Notes under the pieces: model-generated
The model's input: the letters and a program-made list of their open reading frames with translations, nothing else
The model's database searches: none
Told to the model about the DNA's origin: nothing
Assembly: GCA_015231615.1 (NCBI GenBank)
Contig: JADGBE010000021.1
Span: forward strand, 1 to 54,569
Direction: 5' to 3'
DNA length: 54,569 nucleotides
DNA from: Desulfamplus sp.
GTDB taxonomy: Bacteria > Desulfobacterota > Desulfobacteria > Desulfobacterales > Desulfobacteraceae
Translations under genes and position numbers: made by a program
Part shown: one piece after another, positions 1 to 8,474 of the stretch
Layout of the letters: each line of letters opens with the position of its first letter
Numbering within the stretch: position 1 is the first letter of the stretch

Positions 1-2
1 GA

Positions 3-995
3 ACTGGTCTTGGTCTTGTGATCTCAAAAAGGCTTGTTGAGCTTATGGGTGGCACTATTTCAGTTCAAAGCGAGTATGGAAAAGGCTCTACATTCAGATT
101 TACCGTAAAGGTTGAGCAAGGGTTAGAAGTTGTTGATACTTATTCTATAACCTCTGATAAAGTGAATGGTTCTGATGATAAGGTAAATAGTTCTTACTTA
201 ATATCAGGCACAGAATTTCATGGACTTACTGTTTTAATGGTTGAAGATAATGAGTTTAATCAGCGTCTTGGCTTGATAGTTCTAAAAAAGATGGGAATTT
301 CTGCTGATGTTGCCTGTAATGGCAAGGTGGCTGTAGATGTAATACGTAAGAATAGCTATGACATAGTTTTGATGGATGTCCAAATGCCAGAGATGGACGG
401 AATTGAAGCAACAAAGATAATAAGGAGTGAAAATTTCAACATTCCAATTATTGCCATGACAGCTAATGCAACACAAGATGATAGTAAAGTGTGTATTGAT
501 GCTGGAATGAATGATTATATATCTAAGCCTATTGATCCTGAAAAACTATGTGCTGCAATCCTCAAACACATCAAAGTATCAAAGAAAATTTGTGTTCCTG
601 AAACTCAATGTTCAAGTGAAATTAAAAGTGAAGTTAGTGAAACAGAAAGTGAAGTTTTGGATTTAAGAAAAATATTTGACAAAGAGGAGTTTTCGCATCG
701 TGTAGGGGGAAATGAGGCTGTTATAGGACAACTTCTTAAAATTATTTCTGATTCACTACCAAACCACATAAAAATCCTGAAAGAGTTAGTAAATAAAGGT
801 GATATTCAAGGAGTTATGAAGCAGGCACATGGAATAAAGGGGATTGCGGCAAACGCCTCTGCCCATAGGCTAAGTGATACGGCTTATAAGATTGAGCTTG
901 CAGCTAAGGATGGAAATATTGAAAGAGTGAGGCTTCTTATTAGTGATATTGAAAAAGACACAGAGGCTCTTTTAGCTGTTATTTCAGAGGTTTAA
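3..995 (+). CDS. Hybrid histidine kinase, C-terminal part (HATPase end, REC, Hpt); 5' end outside window
   Basis: The reading frame is open from base 3 and begins inside the ATPase G2 box (TGLGL), so the kinase core lies upstream of the window. A receiver domain follows, with the acidic pair in VEDNEFNQ, the phospho-acceptor Asp in VLMDVQMPEMDG and the conserved Lys in YISKPIDP. The last 100 residues form an Hpt domain whose His lies in AHGIKGIAANAS. This is the HATPase-REC-Hpt tail of a multistep phosphorelay kinase; His-to-Asp-to-His transfer is family knowledge. The linker between HATPase and REC contains a two-copy heptapeptide repeat (DKVNGSD, DKVNSSY). The gene is followed by an HD-GYP regulator, which may be part of the same signalling unit. 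Confidence 0.9.
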   Translation, partial: TGLGLVISKRLVELMGGTISVQSEYGKGSTFRFTVKVEQGLEVVDTYSITSDKVNGSDDKVNSSYLISGTEFHGLTVLMVEDNEFNQRLGLIVLKKMGISADVACNGKVAVDVIRKNSYDIVLMDVQMPEMDGIEATKIIRSENFNIPIIAMTANATQDDSKVCIDAGMNDYISKPIDPEKLCAAILKHIKVSKKICVPETQCSSEIKSEVSETESEVLDLRKIFDKEEFSHRVGGNEAVIGQLLKIISDSLPNHIKILKELVNKGDIQGVMKQAHGIKGIAANASAHRLSDTAYKIELAAKDGNIERVRLLISDIEKDTEALLAVISEV

Positions 996-1002
996 TTGTA
1001 AA

Positions 1003-1030
1003 ATCTCAACTTAAGACCTTGTTCAGTATA
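1003..1030 (+). repeat. Partial copy A of the 68-bp repeat family (3' half)
   Basis: The segment CTCAACTTAAGACC...CAGTATA matches the 3' half of better copies at 28569-28636, 37988-38055 and 44667-44735. It lies just upstream of the HD-GYP gene. Only the 3' half is recognisable here. Confidence 0.45.
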
Positions 1031-1072
1031 TCAATAGCTGTAATTTGCAATTCTAATTATTTAGGCGGTAAA

Positions 1073-2203
1073 ATGAAAGAACATAAAACAAAACAGCGTG
1101 TTATGGTTGTAGATGATACTCCTTATAATATTGATCTTATGAGAGCAATCCTTGCTGATACCTATGAGATAATCGTTGCCACAAACGGCTTGGAGGCAAT
1201 CGGACTTGCACACTCTGAAAATCTGCCTGACATTATCCTGCTTGATATAATGATGCCTGAGATGGACGGCTATGAGGTTTGTACTCTACTCAAATCAAGC
1301 AAGCGAACCAAACACATTCCAGTAATTTTTATTACAGCAAAAGATTATGACGAAGATCAGGCAAAAGGATTTTCTATTGGTGCTGTAGATTACATAACCA
1401 AACCTATCAGTCTTCCTATTGTCAAGGCACGGGTGGCAACCCATCTTGCATTATCCAACCAGAACCGTCTGCTTGAAGAGAAGGTATATCAACGGACAAA
1501 GGAACTTAATGCCACTCAAGATATTACTATCCGTTCTCTTGCTATCCTTGCAGAATACAGAGACAACGAAACAGGCGGGCATATTGTCCGAACACAGCAT
1601 TATGTCCGTATTTTAGCAGAAAAGCTAAAAAAACATTCCCGTTTTAGTTATGCTATAGGTTCTGATGAGAGTATTGAGCTTCTTTTTAAGTCTGTTCCTT
1701 TGCATGATATAGGCAAGGTTGCTATAAAAGACGATATTCTTCTTAAATCGGGACGACTGACAGATGAGGAGTTTGCTGAAATAAAACGCCATGCAATCTA
1801 TGGTGCTCAAGCTTTGGAAAAGGCTCAGAGTTCTATTAGCGAAGGGCTATCCTCCTCGTTTCTCACAACTGCTAAAGAAGTTGCCCTAACCCACCATGAA
1901 AAATATGACGGCCAGGGCTATCCATATGGGCTAATAGGTGATGAAATACCAATATCTGGCAGGCTCATGGCAATCGCTGACATCTACGATGCCCTTGTGA
2001 CCAAGCGAGTATATAAACCTCCGTTTTCCCATAAAAAGGCTTATTCCATTATTACTGAAGGTGATGGCAGAGTTGAACCGTGCCACTTTGACCCTGATGT
2101 TCTTGTCGCATTCAAGGAGAGTGCCGAGAGTTTCAGAGAATTGGCAATTAAATTTGCAGATTCTGAAGAGGAGCGTCAGGCAATTATGTCTAATAACAAT
2201 TAA
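1073..2203 (+). CDS. Response regulator with HD-GYP phosphodiesterase output
   Basis: The predicted protein has 376 aa. An N-terminal receiver domain shows VVDDTPYN, the phospho-acceptor in LLDIMMPEMDG and the Lys in YITKPIS. The C-terminal HD-GYP domain shows HDIGKVAIKD, the HHEKYDGQGYP signature and a following ADIYDAL segment. HD-GYP proteins of this kind hydrolyse cyclic di-GMP, so this is probably a phosphorylation-controlled c-di-GMP phosphodiesterase. The ATG at 1073 is preferred over an upstream TTG at 1019 because AGGCGGT lies just before it and the receiver domain starts immediately after it. It sits between two hybrid kinases, with 11 bp to the next gene, so co-transcription is likely. 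Confidence 0.92.
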   Translation: MKEHKTKQRVMVVDDTPYNIDLMRAILADTYEIIVATNGLEAIGLAHSENLPDIILLDIMMPEMDGYEVCTLLKSSKRTKHIPVIFITAKDYDEDQAKGFSIGAVDYITKPISLPIVKARVATHLALSNQNRLLEEKVYQRTKELNATQDITIRSLAILAEYRDNETGGHIVRTQHYVRILAEKLKKHSRFSYAIGSDESIELLFKSVPLHDIGKVAIKDDILLKSGRLTDEEFAEIKRHAIYGAQALEKAQSSISEGLSSSFLTTAKEVALTHHEKYDGQGYPYGLIGDEIPISGRLMAIADIYDALVTKRVYKPPFSHKKAYSIITEGDGRVEPCHFDPDVLVAFKESAESFRELAIKFADSEEERQAIMSNNN

Positions 2204-2214
2204 GGACTAAAAAT

Positions 2215-5200
2215 ATGAGAATGAACACAAATACTATCAATAATAAATCTACCTCTATCATCTTCAAGGTATTGCTGCTGATAGGTTTATATATAACAAA
2301 TCTGCATAGCTATCTGTTGTTTCACACTGTTCTTGAACTTTTCACTGTTATCGTAGCTGGAATTATTTTCATAATTGCATGGAATTCCATAGAACAGAAT
2401 GACAATAACTATCTGCTTTTTATTGCTATCGGGTATATCTTTATTGCAGGACTCGATTTGCTGCATACCATTTCTTATAAAGGAATGAATATTTTTACAA
2501 GCTATGACTTCTATGCCAATCAGTTCTGGATTGCCGCCCGTTCATTACAAAGCCTAACTCTTCTATTTGCATTTTTATTTATAAATAAAGAAAAAAAAAT
2601 AAATAAAAACCTTATTGTTTCTATTTATGCTCTTATCTGTTTCCTTTTAACTCTTTCTATTCTTGACTGGAAAATATTTCCAATCTGCTTTGTTGAAGGC
2701 AAAGGTCAGACTCAGTTTAAAATAATAAGTGAATATCTAATCTGTATGGTGCTATTTGTAGATATAATAATTTTATTTAAGTATCGGGAAAAGTTTGAGA
2801 ACTATGTATTCAAGCTCATGGTCTATTCGATTTCATTTACAATTATTTCAGAGCTTTCATTTACATTTTATATTAGTAATTATGGATTATCAAATATTGT
2901 AGGGCATTATTCCAAGTTATTTGCCTTTTACGCTATTTATAAAGCCATTGTAGAAACATCAATAGTTAGACCCCATGAAATCATTTTCAGAGAATATGTA
3001 ATTCAATCAAAAGAGGCTCAAGCTCTTGGAAAACAGTTGAAAATACAGAACAAGGAACTGGAATCCCAGAATCAAGCATTGCTTAGGAATGAGGAGACTC
3101 TGAGGACAAGCGAAGAACAGTTTCGGGCAATGTTTGAAAAACACCATGCGGTGATGATGCTTATTGAACCTGATACAGGAAAAATTGTTAAGGCAAATCA
3201 AGGGGCTGAAAAATACTATGACTACACGGCAGAAGAATTTGCGAATCTAAATATTCAGCATATTAATATGCTAACTAAAGAAGAAATTACCTCATTAATG
3301 GAAAAGGTTCTGGATAGGCAACAAAATAGATTTGAATCACAGCACAAACTTAAAAACGGAGAAATCAGAGATGTAGTGATTCACTCTTCCCCAATTCCAT
3401 TCAAAGGCACAACTTTGCTCTTCTCAATTATTCATGACATTACAGAACGTAATCAAGCAGAAAAAGCTCTTTTAGAAACAAACCAGCAGCTTCAAGAGGC
3501 AATTGAAATAGCTACTCAGATGACTAAAAATGCACAGATGGCAGATATTGCTAAAAGTTCATTTCTTGCCAATATGAGCCACGAAATCCGCACCCCCATG
3601 AATGCTGTTATAAACATGAACAGGCTGCTGCTTGATACGCCTCTTAATGAGGAACAAAAAGACTATGCTGAAACTGCCATGCTATCTTCGGAAATGCTTC
3701 TCTCCCTGATTAACAACATTCTGGATTTTTCTAAAATAGAGGCGGGTAAATTAGAAATTGAGAACATTGATTTTAATCTGACTGATATTACCAAATCTGT
3801 CATTAAAATAATAGAATTCAAAGCTAAGGAAAAAGGGCTTTTACTTGAACAGCGAATTGAACCTGATGTTTATCCATATCTGGTTGGAGACCCTGTGAGA
3901 ATTAGGCAGATCATTCTCAATTTTTTGAACAATGCTATAAAGTTTACAGAGCAAGGAGGTGTAATACTGCATCTATCCACAGAAAGTGATTTGGAAAATG
4001 AAAACATTAATGGTTCTGAAAAAAATAGATATACTACGGTCAGATTCGAGATTAAAGACACAGGTATCGGTATTTCAGAAGAGCACAAAGAGAAGTTGTT
4101 CCAATCATTTTCACAGGAAGAGGCATCTATTTCAAGAAAATACGGTGGCACAGGTCTTGGATTGGCAATTTCAAAACAGCTTGCAGAGCTTATGGGTGGT
4201 AAGGTTGGTGTAGAGAGTCAAAAAGGTGTGGGAAGCACATTTTGGTTTACAGTAAGATTTGAAAAAATTGCCAAGCTGGATTCGTCAAATGGTTTTAAGG
4301 CAGAGATTCCTGAATCATCAAATCAAATTTACAGCACAACAGATAAGACTTACAACACAGCAAATAAGCCTTACAGCACATCGAATCAGACTTACAGCAC
4401 AGCAAACCAGATAAACAACATATCAAATATATCACATGCAAGGATTTTGTTAGCAGAAGATAACATTATGAATCAGAAGGTAGCATTAGCAATTCTTGGA
4501 AAATGGGGCATATCGGCTGATATTGCAAATAACGGCAAAGAGGCTATAGAAAAAGCAAGCAAGAAACATTATCACCTTATATTCATGGATATGCAGATGC
4601 CTGACTTAGATGGTATTGAAGCTACAGAAATTATAAGAAATTGCGATGTAAGTATTCTAAACAAAAATGTTCCTATTGTAGCAATGACCGCAAATGCCTC
4701 AGTAGAAGACCGTCAGAACTGCTTTAACGCTGGAATGAATCACTTTATCTCAAAGCCATTTGAGCCTGAAGAACTTATGGCGGTTATTCGTAAGTATGTG
4801 AAGGAAGATAGCACATGTGAAGATGATGTTAAATTTATAAATGACGATCCCTGCCCAACTGATGTTAATAAAACGGTACTTAATGTGGATGAATCTTCGA
4901 TCTTTGATCGTCAGGATTTTCTGAAAAGGCTCGGCGGGAATGAAGAGATTTTAAAACTGCTGATAGTAAATCTTCTGCAATCTTTAGTCTCAAATATGGA
5001 GAATTTAAAAACTGCGATAAATGATAGAGATACTGTTCAGATAAGATTTCATGCCCATACAATAAAGGGAATAGCTCTTAATTCATCTGCAAAAAAAGTG
5101 GCATCTATTGCCCAGCAGATTGAACTTAATGGAAAAGAGAATCGAATTGATGATGCTTGTGCCATGCTTTCAGAGTTAGAAGAACAGATTGATCTATTCA

Positions 5201-5238
5201 AATTAACTTTATATTTCACTGCTGGTGAAAACCCCTGA
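2215..5238 (+). CDS. MASE3-type membrane hybrid histidine kinase (MASE3-PAS-HisKA-HATPase-REC-Hpt)
   Basis: This 1007-aa protein starts with about seven hydrophobic segments (residues 15-265) resembling a MASE3 membrane sensor. A short coiled coil and a PAS domain (about 305-415) follow. The HisKA domain has its His in MSHEIRTPMNA near residue 456, and the HATPase domain ends with GTGLGL and STFWFTV. The receiver has its Asp in FMDMQMPDLDG, and the C-terminal Hpt domain has HAHTIKGIALNS. Between HATPase and REC there are four heptapeptide repeats of the type YSTxNx. The last codons and the TGA stop lie at the edge of the IscB element's end hairpin (5232-5251), so the native C-terminus may have been changed by that insertion. 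AGGA precedes the start. Confidence 0.93.
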   Translation: MRMNTNTINNKSTSIIFKVLLLIGLYITNLHSYLLFHTVLELFTVIVAGIIFIIAWNSIEQNDNNYLLFIAIGYIFIAGLDLLHTISYKGMNIFTSYDFYANQFWIAARSLQSLTLLFAFLFINKEKKINKNLIVSIYALICFLLTLSILDWKIFPICFVEGKGQTQFKIISEYLICMVLFVDIIILFKYREKFENYVFKLMVYSISFTIISELSFTFYISNYGLSNIVGHYSKLFAFYAIYKAIVETSIVRPHEIIFREYVIQSKEAQALGKQLKIQNKELESQNQALLRNEETLRTSEEQFRAMFEKHHAVMMLIEPDTGKIVKANQGAEKYYDYTAEEFANLNIQHINMLTKEEITSLMEKVLDRQQNRFESQHKLKNGEIRDVVIHSSPIPFKGTTLLFSIIHDITERNQAEKALLETNQQLQEAIEIATQMTKNAQMADIAKSSFLANMSHEIRTPMNAVINMNRLLLDTPLNEEQKDYAETAMLSSEMLLSLINNILDFSKIEAGKLEIENIDFNLTDITKSVIKIIEFKAKEKGLLLEQRIEPDVYPYLVGDPVRIRQIILNFLNNAIKFTEQGGVILHLSTESDLENENINGSEKNRYTTVRFEIKDTGIGISEEHKEKLFQSFSQEEASISRKYGGTGLGLAISKQLAELMGGKVGVESQKGVGSTFWFTVRFEKIAKLDSSNGFKAEIPESSNQIYSTTDKTYNTANKPYSTSNQTYSTANQINNISNISHARILLAEDNIMNQKVALAILGKWGISADIANNGKEAIEKASKKHYHLIFMDMQMPDLDGIEATEIIRNCDVSILNKNVPIVAMTANASVEDRQNCFNAGMNHFISKPFEPEELMAVIRKYVKEDSTCEDDVKFINDDPCPTDVNKTVLNVDESSIFDRQDFLKRLGGNEEILKLLIVNLLQSLVSNMENLKTAINDRDTVQIRFHAHTIKGIALNSSAKKVASIAQQIELNGKENRIDDACAMLSELEEQIDLFKLTLYFTAGENP
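4327..4410 (+). repeat. In-frame 21-bp tandem repeat, 4 units, in hybrid kinase linker
   Basis: Four 21-nt units encode IYSTTDK, TYNTANK, PYSTSNQ and TYSTANQ. They lie between the HATPase and receiver domains, where length variation should be tolerated. Similar 21-nt periodicity occurs in unrelated genes in this window (about 170-210 and 19632-19778). Confidence 0.85.
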
Positions 5239-5251
5239 ACTTGTTCAGGGG
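5232..5251. repeat. End hairpin of the IscB element (tnpA side)
   Basis: CCCCTGAACTTGTTCAGGGG is a near-perfect palindrome. A closely similar palindrome lies at 6798-6817 on the other side of iscB. Paired subterminal hairpins are typical of IS200/IS605-type ends, so these two probably mark the element boundaries. The hybrid kinase stop codon lies within this hairpin. Confidence 0.6.
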
Positions 5252-5265
5252 ATGAAACCAGTAAA

Positions 5266-5364
5266 CTAACCCTGCTCATCAATATATCTCCTAATTGTCT
5301 TTTCTGAAACATTGCCAATGCTGCAAACAAAATAACCGAAGCAGAAATTTTGAATGATTCTTTG
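5266..5364 (-). pseudogene. tnpA: 3' remnant of IS200-type transposase tnpA
   Basis: Directly after the iscB stop codon, and in the same frame, the minus strand encodes 32 residues including FCFGYFVCSIGNVSEKTIR and ending in YIDEQG before a TAG. This resembles the C-terminus of IS200-family Y1 transposases (GYF...SIGNVSE...YIENQ). The catalytic HUH and Tyr parts are absent, so it cannot be an active transposase. It shows that the IscB element once had, or recombined with, an IS200/IS605 transposase. The fragment is short; identification rests on motif memory, not a search. Confidence 0.65.
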
Positions 5365-6555
5365 TTACATATTCCATACAAAACTCCCCTGGTAATACGT
5401 TTTTTCTACTTGTGAAAACTTGAAATATTCTTTGTTTTTTGTGCTTCCGTAAGTAATGTATTGCCCTTTGTTGAACATTCCTTTGCAGATGTATTGTTTT
5501 CCATTAATCCAAAATAAATCTTCAGGATTAACTTTAGATTTTTTTCTTTTGATAGACGGTGCAAAACCTTTTCGATTCAACTGTAAAACTCTATTATTTC
5601 TATGAACCTGTTTAATATCTGTATTTTTTGTCCTCTCTTGAATATTCCCATTAGCTATTACAAAGGAATCCGTACTGTGTGATTTTTCTAATCCTAACTT
5701 ATTCCTATTTACAAAAGTTATATAACCATACGTTGTTTCTACATCTGGAATGTTCTGTTTAAATTTCTTATGAATAATAGACATAAAAGTATTTGGTTTG
5801 TAGTTTTTAGGATTCGAGAATTTCAATCCTTTCTTATGCAGCTTTTCGTGACACTTTTGATGAAGTATAGCCAAATTCTCTGCCCTGTTACTTCCTGACT
5901 CATTTTTTTGTTTACAATGATGAATATGTGATGGTTTTTTTTTAAAATCTTTACCACACAACTGACATTTGCCGTGTTCACGAGCCATTAAGAAGCTCCG
6001 CATATTCTGATAACCATATAAAGAACCTTGCTGATAATCAGTACCAGAAATATCAGGATTCATAATTTTCTGAATATCAAAATTAGCTATTTCTACAATT
6101 GTTTCTTGTATAGGAAGTATTTTTTTAAGCCTGTTGATAAGGTTCAGATGAGTATCGTATCTTCTTTGTATTGATGGGGGAAGCCATCCCTCTGGTTTAG
6201 AACGATTCAAAAATCTTGGTTTTCTATACCATAATCTGTTTCTTCTACCTCTGCGATACATTCTACGTTCTGTTAATCTCTCTGATGTTTTTCCATCTAA
6301 CTTAACTGTTCCTGATATTAATTCTTTTGTTTCTGATACAGCACTGAATCCAATGTTTTCAAATCCAGAATCAATTCCGAGTGTTATTTTCTGTTTCGTC
6401 TCACCTGTTGGAACTAATAACTGGATTGTAAATGGAAATCTTTTGATAACTATTGCTTTTCCTTCCCTTAATAATTTTTTTGCTTTTCTTGGGCTACAAG
6501 GCATTAAGGGTTTTCCTCGTAAATTCAAGATGTAAACTTTGACAGATACTCGCAA
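5365..6555 (-). CDS. iscB: IscB-type RNA-guided nuclease (PLMP-RuvC-HNH)
   Basis: This is a probable 396-aa IscB, the Cas9-related nuclease that uses an omega-RNA. Near the N-terminus is a PLMP domain (VYILNLRGKPLMPCSPRKAK). RuvC-I has its Asp in LGIDSGFENIGF at about residue 62, followed by an Arg-rich bridge helix (RRMYRRGRRNRLWYR). RuvC-II has its Glu in TIVEIANFD, HNH is CxxC...HIHHCKQK...CHEKLH at about 196-240, and RuvC-III has its Asp in HSTDSF. All catalytic positions that can be recognised are present. The open frame extends 72 codons further upstream, but TTG at 6555 is preferred. It has AGAGGGG six bases before it and leads straight into the PLMP domain, and the upstream part looks like structured RNA. 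A tnpA remnant follows and end hairpins flank the element. Confidence 0.92.
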   Translation of the reverse strand: MRVSVKVYILNLRGKPLMPCSPRKAKKLLREGKAIVIKRFPFTIQLLVPTGETKQKITLGIDSGFENIGFSAVSETKELISGTVKLDGKTSERLTERRMYRRGRRNRLWYRKPRFLNRSKPEGWLPPSIQRRYDTHLNLINRLKKILPIQETIVEIANFDIQKIMNPDISGTDYQQGSLYGYQNMRSFLMAREHGKCQLCGKDFKKKPSHIHHCKQKNESGSNRAENLAILHQKCHEKLHKKGLKFSNPKNYKPNTFMSIIHKKFKQNIPDVETTYGYITFVNRNKLGLEKSHSTDSFVIANGNIQERTKNTDIKQVHRNNRVLQLNRKGFAPSIKRKKSKVNPEDLFWINGKQYICKGMFNKGQYITYGSTKNKEYFKFSQVEKTYYQGSFVWNM

Positions 6556-6797
6556 GTTCTGCCCCTCTTTACATTGAGGTTGATTCACTTCGGGATTGTT
6601 AGAAAGGGTTTTTAAGCTCTGCTCACTGAGAGTTTCCCTGTCTGTCCGACAGGCAGGCTCTCTGTTTAAAGACAAAGCCATAGAGCTGTAAGCTTGTGAA
6701 GCACTCACAGGTATGTATGTATTTCTCCTATCTAACTTCTGCATAAAGTTTCCTTTAAGCTCCCTAATCAACTCTTACGTTAAACATCACTGTTCAA
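6556..6797 (-). ncRNA. Probable IscB omega-RNA, overlapping an apparent ORF extension
   Basis: In IscB systems the guide RNA is encoded just upstream of iscB. Here that region could be read as a 72-codon N-terminal extension, but it contains compact inverted repeats. GAGAG (6658-6662 on the minus strand) pairs with CTCTC (6628-6632) around an inner CCTGTC/GACAGG hairpin, and a TGTGA/TCACA hairpin lies further 5'. The apparent peptide resembles no IscB domain. The guide would come from sequence beyond the hairpin at 6798-6817. Exact ends are not determined; the RNA identity is inferred from position and foldability. Confidence 0.6.
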
Positions 6798-6817
6798 GCC
6801 CCTTGACTTGTCAAGGG
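6798..6817. repeat. End hairpin of the IscB element (guide side)
   Basis: CCCCTTGACTTGTCAAGGGG is a perfect-stem palindrome similar to the one at 5232-5251. Together they bracket the tnpA remnant, iscB and the putative omega-RNA, giving an element of about 1.59 kb. Confidence 0.6.
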
Positions 6818-6888
6818 GTAGTTGACTGAACATGTATCCTGAAGTTTTTCGGCATTTGTAAGTGATGAATGATTTATTGTTCAGAATC

Positions 6889-6959
6889 AATAGAGTTCCT
6901 GCAAAACTTTAATTTCTCCTTTGATTTAATGACCAGAAAGTTTGTTTTGCAGGAGATTA
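6889..6959 (-). repeat. 70-bp inverted-repeat element, copy a
   Basis: The ends TTCCTGCAAAACTT and GTTTTGCAGGA are inverted repeats. Read on the minus strand, the whole segment aligns with copies at 11536-11606, 33719-33790 and 34327-34394. They share ATCAAAGGAG-like centres and the tail GTTTTGCAGGAACTCTATT. It resembles a small non-autonomous element. Confidence 0.7.
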
Positions 6960-6999
6960 ATTGTAAATTTATGCAGCCTTGATGATAGCCTTTTCTTCA

Positions 7000-7260
7000 T
7001 CACTTTTGATCAGCAGGAATATACCAATCAATGCTGTTTTTAGGTATTAAGACAAATTTGGGTCTGGCAGATTTAATTTGACCTGTCTCTATAGCATTAT
7101 ACATCTTTACATGAGCTGATTTATCATCATCAATAAAATCAGAAAAACGTTTATAATCAAGGATATTGACTTTTCCTTGAAGCTCACGTCCACTTTTCAA
7201 CAAAATAGTTACCAATACTTCACGTTTATTCTCTTCATTTAATTTGTTTTCTTGATCCAT
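7000..7260 (-). CDS. Small conserved-looking protein of unknown function
   Basis: This 86-aa protein has a strong ribosome-binding site (AAAGGAGGCAATA before ATG). The central part, VLVTILLKSGRELQGKV, followed by RFSDFIDDD, suggests a small beta-barrel or Sm-like fold. It may relate to small DUF families with a 'GKV...RLSDFL' pattern, but I do not recognise a specific family with certainty. It lies 35 bp downstream of cbiB and is probably the last gene of the cobalamin operon transcript; nothing links it functionally to cobalamin. Confidence 0.7.
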   Translation of the reverse strand: MDQENKLNEENKREVLVTILLKSGRELQGKVNILDYKRFSDFIDDDKSAHVKMYNAIETGQIKSARPKFVLIPKNSIDWYIPADQK

Positions 7261-7294
7261 TATTGCCTCCTTTTTCTATTATCATTGACTTAAT

Positions 7295-8275
7295 TTAAAT
7301 AACCACAACACTATTACCAATAACTTTAGCAGCAATAGCAATTATTGACATTATAATAGCAATAACTGATGACAATAGCATAAGTTCACAAGCCATTTTT
7401 ATCGCTTTTATATTAGGATCTGCAAAGTTCTTACCTATATAGGGCTTTTGAACAAGTATTCCGTGGTAGTAATTTGGTCCTCCAAGTTTTACACCAATTG
7501 CACCTGCAAATGTTGCCTCTGGATAACCTGAGTTTGGGCTTTTATGTTCTTGCCCCTCTCTTAAAGCAGTTATAAATGCACGTTTTCCCCGTTCTAATGA
7601 AATAATAGCTGCTGCAATTGAGATTATAACTACAGAAATTCTTGCTGGAATAAAATTTGCTAAATCGTCAATTCTTGCTGACGCCCTTCCAAAGAGAATA
7701 TATTTATCATTTCGGTATCCAACCATTGAATCTAAGGTATTGACCATTTTATATGCAAATGCTGCTGGAATCCCACCTATAATTGCAAAGAATAAAGGGG
7801 ATAAGAATCCATCAACAAAATTTTCGGCAACTGTTTCAACAGAAGCCTTTACCACCCCTGTTTCATCAAGATATTTTACCTCTCTTCCAACTATCATTGA
7901 GACTTTAAGGCGTGCCAACTCAAGCCCACCATTTTTAAATGCTTTGTCAACTTCTGATGCTGCTTTTGCCAAAGTTTTTGTAGAGAGAGAAAAAAAGAGC
8001 AATATCACTTCAACTATTGTGCTTAGAAATGGGTGAATGGTTGAAGATAGTTTAATTATTGAAAAAGCAAAAAGCCATGCTGAAAATATTAGAAAAATAG
8101 CAAAAAAAAGACCTGCAAAAAATTCTCTTTTAAATAATTGCCTAAAACGTGGTTCATAAAAAGAGATAGCATTTCCCATAAAGACTACAGGGTGGGGAAG
8201 CCAGCGAGGGTCGCCCAGAATCATATCAAGAATGTATGCAATTATAACAATATAGAGAAGCTGATCATTAAACAT
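7295..8275 (-). CDS. cbiB: Adenosylcobinamide-phosphate synthase (CbiB/CobD family)
   Basis: This is a 326-aa integral membrane protein with the family hallmarks AYILDMILGDPRWLPHPVVFMG near the start, VSMIVGRE, SVETVAENFVDGFLSPLF, and NTLDSMVGYRN followed by ARIDDLANFIPAR. The enzyme joins an aminopropanol-phosphate linker to cobyric acid in the membrane during late cobalamin assembly. The ATG at 8275 is preferred over an in-frame ATG at 8305 because GGTGA precedes it and the upstream ATG has no visible ribosome-binding site. It lies downstream of the threonine-phosphate decarboxylase, which supplies the linker, and cobS, forming a coherent pathway set. Confidence 0.93.
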   Translation of the reverse strand: MFNDQLLYIVIIAYILDMILGDPRWLPHPVVFMGNAISFYEPRFRQLFKREFFAGLFFAIFLIFSAWLFAFSIIKLSSTIHPFLSTIVEVILLFFSLSTKTLAKAASEVDKAFKNGGLELARLKVSMIVGREVKYLDETGVVKASVETVAENFVDGFLSPLFFAIIGGIPAAFAYKMVNTLDSMVGYRNDKYILFGRASARIDDLANFIPARISVVIISIAAAIISLERGKRAFITALREGQEHKSPNSGYPEATFAGAIGVKLGGPNYYHGILVQKPYIGKNFADPNIKAIKMACELMLLSSVIAIIMSIIAIAAKVIGNSVVVI

Positions 8276-8307
8276 TGAATCACCATTGTTTACCACAAAC
8301 AACATAT

Positions 8308-8421
8308 AGCCGAGCGATAAATCGCACGGCTAAGGTGTAAAGAAGTCCACTAAAGTGGACTATAATAACAGTCGGCTTTAGCCGACTTCAGTTATTTTAG
8401 CCCAGAAATTTATTTCAGGGC
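8308..8421. repeat. Array of four short palindromes
   Basis: Four palindromes follow each other: 8308-8331 (AGCCGAGCG...CGCACGGCT), 8344-8361 (AGTCCACTAAAGTGGACT), 8370-8387 (AGTCGGCTTTAGCCGACT) and 8399-8421 (GCCC...GGGC). They fill the gap between the two cobalamin genes and resemble a REP/BIME-like cluster. Mobilisation or a role in mRNA processing is possible but not shown. Confidence 0.75.
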
Positions 8422-8474
8422 GATACAAAATCAAATTAACTATGATACATACCATTAAAATTAGAATTGCTGTA

